Source of the DNA: an uncultured Duganella sp.
GTDB lineage: Bacteria; Pseudomonadota; Gammaproteobacteria; Burkholderiales; Burkholderiaceae
Length of the DNA: 6,491 nt
Assembly (NCBI GenBank): GCA_946482635.1
Contig: CAMLSG010000258.1
Coordinates: 1 to 6,491 of the forward strand
Reading direction: 5' to 3'
The translations under genes and the position numbers were made by a program. Within the stretch, counting starts at the first letter, position 1. Every line of letters starts with the position of its first letter. Below are positions 1 to 5,997 of the stretch, piece by piece. The notes under the pieces were generated by a model. That model was given only the letters and a program-made list of their open reading frames with translations, did not search any database and was not told the DNA's origin.

Positions 1-586
<586 letters not shown>

Positions 587-587
<1 letters not shown>

Positions 588-1816
588 TGAAGAACTACGG
601 CTTCACGACCACCATCCTGCACAACGACCGCCAGAAAGGCATCGAACACGGCTCGCTGCACAAGCCGATCCATACTTCGGTGACTTTCGGCTATGCCGAC
701 GCGCGCCAGCTGGCGTCGGTGTTCCAGGGCAAGGAGCCGGGCTTCCGCTACGGCCGCCAGGGCAACCCGACGGTTGCCGCGCTGGAGGACAAGGTCAGCA
801 AGATGGAGCAGGGCGTGGGCACGATCTGCTTCGCCACCGGGATGGGCGCCATCGGCGCCGTGTTCCAGGCGCTGCTGCGTGCCGGCGACCATGTCGTGTC
901 GTCGTCGTTCCTGTTCGGGAATACCAATTCGCTGTGGCAGACGGTGGCAGGGCAGGGCGTAGGCGTGGACTTTGTCGACGCCACCGACGTGGCCAATGTG
1001 GCCGCGGCGCTGAAGCCCGAAACGCGCATGGTGTTCGTGGAGACCATCGCCAACCCGCGCACCCAGATCGCCGACCTGAAGCGCATCGGCGAACTGTGTG
1101 CGGAACGTGGCATCCTGTATATCGTCGATAACACGATGACGTCGCCGTACCTGTTCCGCCCAAAAGATGTGGGTGCGGGGCTGGTGGTGAATGCGCTGAC
1201 CAAGTCGATCGGCGGCCATGGCAATGCCCTGGGCGGCGCGCTGACCGACACTGGCGCTTACGATTGGACGAAGTTCCCGAACATCTTCGAGAACTACAAG
1301 AAGAATCCAGCGGTGCAATGGGGCCTGGTGCAAATCCGCGCCAAGGCGCTGCGCGATTTCGGCGCCTCGCTGGCGCCGGAAGCTGCGCACCACATCGCCG
1401 TCGGCGCCGAAACGCTGGCGCTGCGCATGGACCGCACCTCTGCCAATGCGCGCGCCCTGGCCGAGATGCTGGAAGCCGACGAGCGCGTGGCAGCCGTGTA
1501 CTACCCAGGCCTGAAGTCGCACCCGCAGCATGGCATTGCAGCGGAGCTGTTCAAGGATTTCGGCTCCCTGCTGAGCTTTGAGCTGAAGGATGGGATTGAC
1601 TGCTTCGATTACCTGAACAAGCTGAAGCTCGCGATCCCGACTTCCAACCTGGGCGATACGCGCACCCTGGTGATTCCCGTCTCGCACACCATCTTCTACG
1701 AGATGGGTCCCGAGCGCCGCGCTTCGATGGGCATTGCCGACAGCCTGATCCGCGTCTCCGTCGGCATCGAAGACACCGCCGACCTGATCGCCGACTTCAA
1801 GAACGCATTGGATTGA
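587..1816 (+). CDS. Cys/Met metabolism PLP-dependent enzyme (cystathionine gamma-synthase family)
   Basis: This 409-residue fold-type I PLP enzyme belongs to the family of cystathionine gamma-synthases/lyases and O-acyl-homoserine sulfhydrylases. Visible landmarks are Y55-x-R57 in RYGRQGNPT (phosphate contacts from the neighbouring subunit), the phosphate-binding ATGMGAIG near 83-90, D181 in VDNTMTSP (pairs with the pyridine nitrogen), the Schiff-base lysine K206 in NALTKSIGGHG, and the C-terminal R389 in LIRVSVGIED (substrate carboxylate). The position that is a cofactor-stacking Tyr in many relatives is Phe here (F110 in FLFGNTN), as I recall for O-succinylhomoserine sulfhydrylases. The ATG overlaps the purF stop (TGATG) and only a weak purine run precedes it, which fits coupling to purF. 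In pseudomonads metZ follows purF, but this sequence (GFTTTILHNDRQKGIEHGS start) resembles a separate subgroup rather than classical MetZ. I therefore give no symbol: the family is certain, the exact reaction is not. Confidence 0.9.
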
Positions 1817-1825
1817 TATAGTTCA

Positions 1826-1869
1826 GCCCGTGTCAACCTTGGGGTCAGGCTCTTTGGTTGACACGAGCA
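1826..1869 (+). repeat. REP-like palindromic element, copy 1
   Basis: The arms GCCCGTGTCAACC (1826-1838) and GGTTGACACGAGC (1856-1868) are complementary at 12 of 13 positions and enclose a 17-nt loop containing GGGGTCAGGCTC. The same unit occurs on the opposite strand a few bases downstream (copy 2), with 37 of 44 positions identical. A short imperfect palindrome with a GGGGTCAG-type centre, paired head-to-head with a second copy in an intergenic gap, is how REP elements mobilised by REP-associated (Y1) transposases are usually organised. I recall similar centres in Oxalobacteraceae, but I cannot count copies from one window. It could also act as a stem-loop terminator for the upstream operon. 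Confidence 0.65.
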
Positions 1870-1884
1870 CAGCTATGCCACGGT

Positions 1885-1933
1885 AGAGCCCGTGTCAACT
1901 TGGGAGCCTGCCCCCAAGGTTGACACGGGCTCT
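1885..1933 (-). repeat. REP-like palindromic element, copy 2 (inverted relative to copy 1)
   Basis: A perfect 15-bp stem joins AGAGCCCGTGTCAAC (1885-1899) to GTTGACACGGGCTCT (1919-1933). It continues, past one bulged G at 1918, through TTGGG/CCCAA (1900-1904 with 1913-1917), leaving an 8-nt loop. Read on the - strand, the core matches copy 1 from GCCCGTGTCAACC through CAGGCTC with a single difference; most differences fall in the strand after the loop, with compensating changes that keep the stem. The 3' end of the - strand peptidase gene lies 7 bp away, so the hairpin forms in the tail of that transcript too. Confidence 0.65.
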
Positions 1934-1939
1934 GCCGTT

Positions 1940-3403
1940 TTAGTAAGGGATGCCGAAGATGGCGCTGAAGCGGGCCTTCTGTTCGGTTGTCGCGGCGGGA
2001 TCGCGCAGCAGGTAGGTTTCCAGCATGCCGAACTGCTCGAGGCGCAGGCCGATGTCCCTGAACAGCGGGCCAAGGTCGGGCGCCTTGCTGGTGGCCACGA
2101 TGTTGTTCAGCAGCGGGTCGAGGTCGACGCCGCTGATCGCCTTGCCGATGCGGACGATGTCGGCCTGGTCGTACCTCTTGCCTTTGTGCCCGAATTCCCT
2201 GTACATCTCGTGGAGCAGCGTGTCGAGACTGACCTTGCCTTTCGTGGCCTTGCGCAGTTCGACGTCCATCGCCAGTCCGGCTATCGTGCCGCCGCCGTAG
2301 ACCAGCAGCCAGTTGCGGTGCTTGTCCTTTACGGCTTCGCGCACGGTCACGGTCAGGCCTTGCACATTGCGCGCGACGTTCTGGCCGCGTGCGAGATTCT
2401 CCAACTGCTGGATCAGCATCCCGCGGTCCATCAGTTTGTTGCGCGCCATGGTGATCACGGTCACATAATCGTTCACGCCTTCCTTGAACCATTCTTCGCT
2501 TTCGTTCTTCGGCACCAGGGAGTGTCCGTCCCAGAAGTGGGCCAGTTCGTGCGCCATCACCTTGCCCCAGATCGGGCGTGCGACTTCGCTGCCATCGTCT
2601 TTCAGGTATTGGCTGAAAGAGCCCGCAAATGCGCCGCCGTCGCCGGTGTCGCCCTGGTTGATGACGATCAGGAAGCGGTCGGCGACGGGGCCACGGCCAT
2701 ACAGCTTCTGGTAGCTGTTCATCTGCTTGTCGATCATGGAGATGAAGGCGTCGCGGCGCTTCCAGTATTGCTTGCCCATCACCAGCGTCATTTCCACGCC
2801 GCCGGCCTTGAAAGTTTCCGCGTGCGCCGTGCCGAAGAAGAATGCGTTGTTCACCAGTTCGCGCCGCGTTTCGACCAGGAAGACGCCGGGCTTTCCGGCG
2901 CTGCGCCAGGGGGTGTTCGCTTTCCATCCAATCGGCAGGTCGAAGGTGACTTCGGTTTGCCCGAGCATTTTCTCGCCGGGGACGATGAACAGGGGATAGC
3001 CGACCGACATCAGGCCTTCATCCGTGTGGTAAGACACCTCCTCATTCCCGCCTGGCCATTGGTATTTGTCGTGTTCCAGGCGGATGTCGTAGGACAGGCG
3101 CAGGCGCCGGTCGCCGGCCACCTCGTATTCGCCTTCGCCCTTGTCGGCCAGTGCGACGGCATTGCCGGCCATATCGTGTACCTGCAGTTTCTCGATCAGG
3201 TCGGCCTGGCCGTTCTTGAGCTGCGGGATCGGCATGCAATTGAACAGCGCCAGTTCGCGGCCTTCGACCCAGACCTCGGCTTCGACGTGGGCGCGCCTGG
3301 CATCCTTGTCGATGCTGAGGCGGTAGTGGTTGGACTGGTTATCGAAGGCGAACGCGGATTGCGCTGCCAGCATCGCGCCTGCGATGCAGAAAGGCTTGAA
3401 CAT
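1940..3403 (-). CDS. Exported M61/M1-like zinc metallopeptidase
   Basis: The 487-residue product starts with a Sec-type signal peptide (residues 1-19, cleavage likely after AQSAFA), so it should act in the periplasm or outside the cell. A beta-rich N-terminal part (about 20-200) is followed by a gluzincin catalytic domain. The zinc site is H285-E-L-A-H289 (codons at 2537-2551), then E308 in EEWFKEGVNDY: the HExxH-x18-E spacing of clans M1 and M61. A Tyr in VYGGGTIAGLAMD (Y369) sits where these families place the transition-state Tyr. The M1 exopeptidase motif GxMEN is not seen; the equivalent region reads GDGGAFAGSFS. There is also no obvious C-terminal PDZ domain as in longer M61 glycyl aminopeptidases. 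Substrate is unknown. The ATG is preceded by a good ribosome site (GGGGAG, 3409-3414). It lies 105 bp downstream of the hydrolase gene on the same strand and may share its transcript. A 514-residue frame on the opposite strand is a shadow. Confidence 0.87.
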   Translation of the reverse strand: MFKPFCIAGAMLAAQSAFAFDNQSNHYRLSIDKDARRAHVEAEVWVEGRELALFNCMPIPQLKNGQADLIEKLQVHDMAGNAVALADKGEGEYEVAGDRRLRLSYDIRLEHDKYQWPGGNEEVSYHTDEGLMSVGYPLFIVPGEKMLGQTEVTFDLPIGWKANTPWRSAGKPGVFLVETRRELVNNAFFFGTAHAETFKAGGVEMTLVMGKQYWKRRDAFISMIDKQMNSYQKLYGRGPVADRFLIVINQGDTGDGGAFAGSFSQYLKDDGSEVARPIWGKVMAHELAHFWDGHSLVPKNESEEWFKEGVNDYVTVITMARNKLMDRGMLIQQLENLARGQNVARNVQGLTVTVREAVKDKHRNWLLVYGGGTIAGLAMDVELRKATKGKVSLDTLLHEMYREFGHKGKRYDQADIVRIGKAISGVDLDPLLNNIVATSKAPDLGPLFRDIGLRLEQFGMLETYLLRDPAATTEQKARFSAIFGIPY

Positions 3404-3508
3404 CGAATCTCCCCGGTTGTGGTGTGTTTTTTGTGACTGTAAGTTAGCGCAGCCACCCGGGGAGCGTGGCTGCGACGAACTGCAGGATCGGCGGGACAGG
3501 CTGCAGGC
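3404..3508. other. Intergenic region between hydrolase and peptidase genes
   Basis: This 105-bp gap contains the peptidase ribosome site next to its ATG and one GC-rich hairpin near the hydrolase stop. No convincing -35/-10 pair is visible for the - strand peptidase gene, although the 3415-3447 stretch is the least GC-rich part. Read-through from the hydrolase gene is therefore plausible but unproven. Confidence 0.6.
3448..3474 (-). terminator. GC-rich hairpin after the hydrolase gene, possible terminator
   Basis: A perfect 9-bp stem pairs CGCAGCCAC (3448-3456) with GTGGCTGCG (3466-3474) around a 9-nt loop, 34 bp past the hydrolase stop. On the - strand the bases after the stem are CTAACTTACAG, with no U-tract, so it is a poor intrinsic terminator. 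It could attenuate read-through into the peptidase gene or protect the mRNA end. Confidence 0.4.
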
Positions 3509-4537
3509 CTAGCGTAGCGCTTTTTCCACAACCGCTTTCATGGCCGGCATGGCGCAGCGCAGCGCCGCGTGGCCGCAGTCGGTATCGAGCACGGTGGCTT
3601 CTTCCTTGCGCAGCTTGGCGAAGGCGATTGCCGGGCCGGGATTCACCAGGTGGTCTTGCGCGGCGTTGATCGGGACCAGGCGCGCTTTGATGCGAGGAGC
3701 CTCGTCTTCCAGCTTGCCGCCTCGGGCAATATCGTGGCCGAGCACGGCGCGGATCTGCCACAGGGAGTTGTTGGCGTCCGTACCGTCAGGATCGGAGGCC
3801 TGGCTCTCGCGGAAGAATTTTTCGAAGTCCTTCGGCGCGGTGCGCGCGCTGCGGTGAGCCGGGCTGTCGAAGTTCATGGCGAACAGCAGGTTATACATTG
3901 GCAGAGGTGGGTTCTTTGCATAACGGCCACCCGCATATGCCGGTTCGTCGAGCACCGACTTTTCCACGATGCGCAGGAACAGCATGTCGGACGAAGTCAG
4001 TCGCGGCGTGCCTGCGATGGGGATGGCAACGTCCATGAAGCCCGGGTAGCTGGCGGCCCATTGGAAAGCCTGCATGCCGCCCATTGAATAGCCCATTACG
4101 GCATGCACATGCTTGATGCCCAGCTTTTCAGTCAGCAGCTTGTATTGGCTGGCGACCATGTCGCGTACCGAGAATTGCGGAAAGGACGGGCCGGGCTGGG
4201 TCTTGCTGTTGGAAGGGGAGCAGGATACGCCATTACCCAGCGCGTCGACCACAACCACGTACCATGGCGCGGGATCAAACAGGGCGCCGCTTTGCAGCAT
4301 ACCGGCCGCATCGCGGCTGGTGCCGGTATGCCAGGTCGTAAACAGGATAACGTTGGATTTGTCGGCATTCAGGGTGCCGAATGTGCGGTAACCGATCGAA
4401 CAGTCGCTGATGGTGGCTTTGTTTTCAAGCTGCAGGTCGCCCATATTCGCGAACTGCTGCTGCGGGGCGGCTGCATATGCGGTCGAAATGGACAGTGCCA
4501 AGGCGCACAGGATCGAGCTGATACGGCGGACGTGCAT
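3509..4537 (-). CDS. Exported MetX-like alpha/beta hydrolase
   Basis: This 342-residue protein has the fold of the homoserine O-acetyltransferase (MetX) group of alpha/beta hydrolases. The early strand region YRTFGTLNADKSNVILF and the nucleophile elbow G149-Y-S151-M-G-G-M-Q are hallmarks of that group. The other triad members are likely D295 (in NAAQDHLVNP) and H323 (in CGHAAL). Unlike cytosolic MetX, it starts with a signal peptide (residues 1-22, ending STAYA before AAPQQQ), so export is expected. Cytosolic methionine synthesis is therefore unlikely, and hydrolysis or acyl transfer on an unknown substrate is more plausible. Four Cys (C46, C106, C321, C328) remain in the mature protein, two of them flanking the catalytic His; disulfides are possible. 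The start at 4537 is chosen over an upstream one because a strong AGAGGAG ribosome site (4543-4549) sits just before it and the signal peptide begins there. The gene follows lexA by 178 bp on the same strand. Confidence 0.85.
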   Translation of the reverse strand: MHVRRISSILCALALSISTAYAAAPQQQFANMGDLQLENKATISDCSIGYRTFGTLNADKSNVILFTTWHTGTSRDAAGMLQSGALFDPAPWYVVVVDALGNGVSCSPSNSKTQPGPSFPQFSVRDMVASQYKLLTEKLGIKHVHAVMGYSMGGMQAFQWAASYPGFMDVAIPIAGTPRLTSSDMLFLRIVEKSVLDEPAYAGGRYAKNPPLPMYNLLFAMNFDSPAHRSARTAPKDFEKFFRESQASDPDGTDANNSLWQIRAVLGHDIARGGKLEDEAPRIKARLVPINAAQDHLVNPGPAIAFAKLRKEEATVLDTDCGHAALRCAMPAMKAVVEKALR

Positions 4538-4715
4538 GTGATCTCCTCTTGTTTTCGATGCAAGAAGGATAACTCGAGCGGGGGCGTCGTGGCATCCGGG
4601 TGCGACAGGATGCAGGAATCGGGGAGCAGGCGGACTTAAAACGGCGCAATGCCGGGCACGCTGCAGGGGGCGGGCAGCAGTGCAGGACGCGGATGCGGCC
4701 TGCACTGCCTGGACA
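4538..4715. other. Intergenic region between lexA and the hydrolase gene
   Basis: This 178-bp gap holds the hydrolase ribosome site at its left end and a strong hairpin right after the lexA stop. A second weak stem follows on the - strand: CGGC (4651-4654 read in reverse) pairing around ATTGC with GCCG, then TTTT (4641-4638), the only T-run of the gap. I see no good promoter hexamers for the hydrolase gene, although one is expected given the spacing. No small gene is supported. Confidence 0.6.
4677..4708 (-). terminator. Strong hairpin just after lexA, probable terminator or 3' stabiliser
   Basis: A perfect 10-bp stem pairs GCAGTGCAGG (4677-4686) with CCTGCACTGC (4699-4708). After one mismatch it continues for three more pairs (CGC/GCG) to a GGAT tetraloop on the + strand reading. 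It begins 7 bp past the lexA stop. There is no U-tract directly after it on the - strand; the nearest T-run is about 36 bases further on, at 4641-4638 (read on the - strand). Termination is plausible from the position and stem strength. Confidence 0.5.
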
Positions 4716-5405
4716 TCAGTGCCAGGTCCGCATCAGGCCAACGGCCAGGCCTTCCAGCGCGAAGTCGTCTTCCTCGGTCACGGTGATGACCTTGAAGTCC
4801 GGGTTTTCCGGAAGCAGCTCGATCTTGCTGCCGGTCTTGCGGTAAGTCTTGACCGTGACATCGTTGCCGATGCGGGCTACCACGACCTGGCCGTTGCGGG
4901 CGCTGTCGGTCTTTTTCACGGCCAGCAGGTCGCCGTCCATGATGCCGATGTCGCGCATCGATTCGCCGCGCACTTTCAGCAGGAAGTCCGGCTTGGCCGA
5001 GAACAGGTTGGGGTCCACGCTGTACGTGGTCTCCAGGTTTTCCTGCGCCAGGATGGGCGAGCCGGCGGCAACGCGGCCGATCAGCGGCAGCGAAACCAGC
5101 ATGCCGGCAGGGACGGCTGGCATGTCGTCGAATTCGACATTGGCGCGCGCAGCCGGACGCGGCGCCGCGGCGCCAGTTGCCGGGCCGCCGAAGTTGCCGG
5201 TCAGGCGAATGCCGCGCGAGGTGCCGGCGGTAATTTCGATGGCGCCCTTGCGCTGCAGGGCTTTCAGGTGTTCTTCTGCAGCGTTGGCGGATTTGAAGCC
5301 CAGTTCCGCCGCGATTTCTGCGCGGGTAGGCGGGAAGCCGGTGCTGTCGATCGCATCCTTGATCAGGTTGAGGATCTGTTCTTGTCGTGCTGTGAGCTTG
5401 ATCAT
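4716..5405 (-). CDS. lexA: LexA repressor, SOS response regulator
   Basis: LexA represses DNA-damage genes in the cytosol and is inactivated by RecA-stimulated self-cleavage. The 229-residue product has an N-terminal winged-helix domain (about 1-70; [23 protein letters not shown] is the helix-turn-helix region). An Ala/Pro-rich linker (about 72-100) and the C-terminal S24-type peptidase domain follow. The self-cleavage bond is A114-G115 in RVAAG, the nucleophile is S149 in RGESM, and the general base is K186 in NDVTVK. The S-to-K spacing of 37 equals that of E. coli S119/K156. The protein is longer than the 202-residue E. coli form because of the linker, as in other betaproteobacteria. The MIKLTARQ start is the standard family start; longer in-frame extensions would run through the operators. 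No clear Shine-Dalgarno precedes it. Two LexA boxes directly upstream show autoregulation. Confidence 0.97.
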   Translation of the reverse strand: MIKLTARQEQILNLIKDAIDSTGFPPTRAEIAAELGFKSANAAEEHLKALQRKGAIEITAGTSRGIRLTGNFGGPATGAAAPRPAARANVEFDDMPAVPAGMLVSLPLIGRVAAGSPILAQENLETTYSVDPNLFSAKPDFLLKVRGESMRDIGIMDGDLLAVKKTDSARNGQVVVARIGNDVTVKTYRKTGSKIELLPENPDFKVITVTEEDDFALEGLAVGLMRTWH

Positions 5406-5419
5406 GGCGCTATGGTGAA

Positions 5420-5435
5420 CTGTGGATATAGACAG
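5420..5435. promoter_or_regulatory. LexA operator (SOS box) 1
   Basis: CTGTGGATATAGACAG is a perfect CTGT-N8-ACAG palindrome, the classical proteobacterial SOS box. It ends 15 bp before the lexA ATG, within the expected 5' untranslated region or promoter end. Together with box 2 it gives a tandem arrangement like that of E. coli lexA. Confidence 0.9.
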
Positions 5436-5436
5436 T

Positions 5437-5452
5437 CTGTATTTTTGTACAG
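5437..5452. promoter_or_regulatory. LexA operator (SOS box) 2
   Basis: CTGTATTTTTGTACAG is a second perfect CTGT-N8-ACAG site, starting 17 bp from the start of box 1, so two LexA dimers could bind nearly two helical turns apart. Its AT-rich core overlaps the candidate lexA -10 element, the usual layout for repression. Confidence 0.92.
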
Positions 5453-5469
5453 TATGAAAGGAATTGCAA
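5441..5469 (-). promoter_or_regulatory. Candidate lexA promoter
   Basis: On the - strand TTGCAA (5469-5464) and AAAAAT (5446-5441) are separated by 17 bp and each matches the sigma-70 consensus at four of six positions. The -10 lies inside SOS box 2, so LexA binding would block it. The match is weak and other hexamers nearby cannot be excluded. Confidence 0.35.
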
Positions 5470-5483
5470 GCAAATTTGTTGCA

Positions 5484-5510
5484 ATGACAGAAAATATTCG
5501 GCTTAATAAT
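5484..5510 (+). promoter_or_regulatory. Candidate promoter of the small membrane protein gene
   Basis: ATGACA (5484-5489) and AATAAT (5505-5510) each match the sigma-70 hexamers at five of six positions, in the only AT-rich patch before the gene. The 15-bp spacer is shorter than ideal. The ribosome site follows about 15 bases further on. Confidence 0.3.
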
Positions 5511-5535
5511 GTTTCGACAACCATTGGAGGGCAGG

Positions 5536-5997
5536 ATGGGACGGTTTGCTTTCTTGCTGGCGGCGGGGATTTCCTTGTTTGGTGCCGTGATCCATTTCGC
5601 GGCGCCTTGGCTGGGGCCGGAGTGGTATGCCTTCCTGCAGGCGCCGCCGAAAGTGCTTGCCTCTGCCCGGGCCGGGACGTGGTTCGCGCCGGCTGGTGCG
5701 GTAGTCATTGGGGCCTTGATGTTTATCTGCTGTCTGTATGCACTGGCCGGCGCCGGGCGCTTGCGCTGGCTGCCATTCGCACAAATGGCGCAGGGCACGA
5801 TTGCAGCGATCTGCCTGCTGCGTGGGCTGCTGGTGGTGCCTTACCTGTACAAGTTCCCTGATCGTGTGTGGACGTTTGATGTGGTCGCCTCCCTGGTCTG
5901 GCTGGCGGCCGGGCTCGGGTTCCTCGCCGGGATTTTGCAATCGCCTAAGGCCACGCAGCCTGCCTTGGTGGCGAAGGGTGAGGCCTCAGGCGATTAA
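5536..5997 (+). CDS. Small four-helix inner-membrane protein of unknown function
   Basis: I do not recognise a family with certainty. The 153-residue product is strongly hydrophobic with four likely membrane helices, at about 4-22, 52-72, 83-102 and 114-134. It has a short charged C-terminal tail ([16 protein letters not shown]), and no catalytic motif is visible. The start at 5536 is preferred over an in-frame ATG at 5509 because GGAGGG (5526-5531) sits at ribosome-site distance from it, while the upstream ATG has none. The first helix also begins right after MGRF. The gene is divergent from lexA and shares its 130-bp control region, so LexA influence is possible. Its 3' end overlaps the convergent Rpn-like gene by 12 bp. 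The pattern of short helices with conserved-looking PPK and [14 protein letters not shown] stretches suggests a real conserved hypothetical gene. Confidence 0.75.
   Translation: MGRFAFLLAAGISLFGAVIHFAAPWLGPEWYAFLQAPPKVLASARAGTWFAPAGAVVIGALMFICCLYALAGAGRLRWLPFAQMAQGTIAAICLLRGLLVVPYLYKFPDRVWTFDVVASLVWLAAGLGFLAGILQSPKATQPALVAKGEASGD

Larger units (their letters stand above)
1817..1939. other. Convergent intergenic region between the PLP enzyme and the peptidase
   Basis: No gene is supported in this 123-bp gap. The + strand PLP enzyme gene and the - strand peptidase gene both end here. Nearly the whole gap is taken up by two inverted copies of a palindromic repeat, described separately. Several spurious frames cross it, but none has a start signal or a protein character of its own. 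Neither hairpin is followed by a clear run of Ts on either strand, so any terminator role would rest on the stem-loops alone. Confidence 0.8.

Noticed and set aside
1826..1933. CRISPR-like repeat-spacer array
   Set aside because: There are only two units, in inverted rather than direct orientation, each itself palindromic, with no third repeat or cas gene.
1845..2927. Second - strand frame overlapping the peptidase gene
   Set aside because: It is out of frame with the peptidase, very rich in Arg, Gly and Pro, and typical of frame-shifted GC-rich coding DNA.
1892..3436. Long + strand open frame (514 codons) opposite the peptidase gene
   Set aside because: It is longer than the real gene, but the - strand frame has a signal peptide, HExxH-x18-E zinc site and good ribosome site. 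The + frame starts inside the REP-like repeat and has no coherent motif.
4538..4705. N-terminal extension of the hydrolase to an upstream start
   Set aside because: The 56 extra residues are low in complexity and precede a good signal peptide; the strong AGAGGAG ribosome site supports the start at 4537.
5509..5535. Upstream ATG of the membrane protein gene
   Set aside because: It has no ribosome site and overlaps the AT-rich promoter-like stretch; the ATG at 5536 has GGAGGG in place.
5406..5798. N-terminal extension of lexA
   Set aside because: It would translate through both SOS boxes and antisense to the membrane gene; the family starts at MIKLTARQ or its equivalent.
4680..5861. + strand frame of 393 codons opposite lexA and overlapping the membrane gene
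   Set aside because: It is antisense to an unmistakable LexA and crosses the operators and the start of a better-supported + strand gene.
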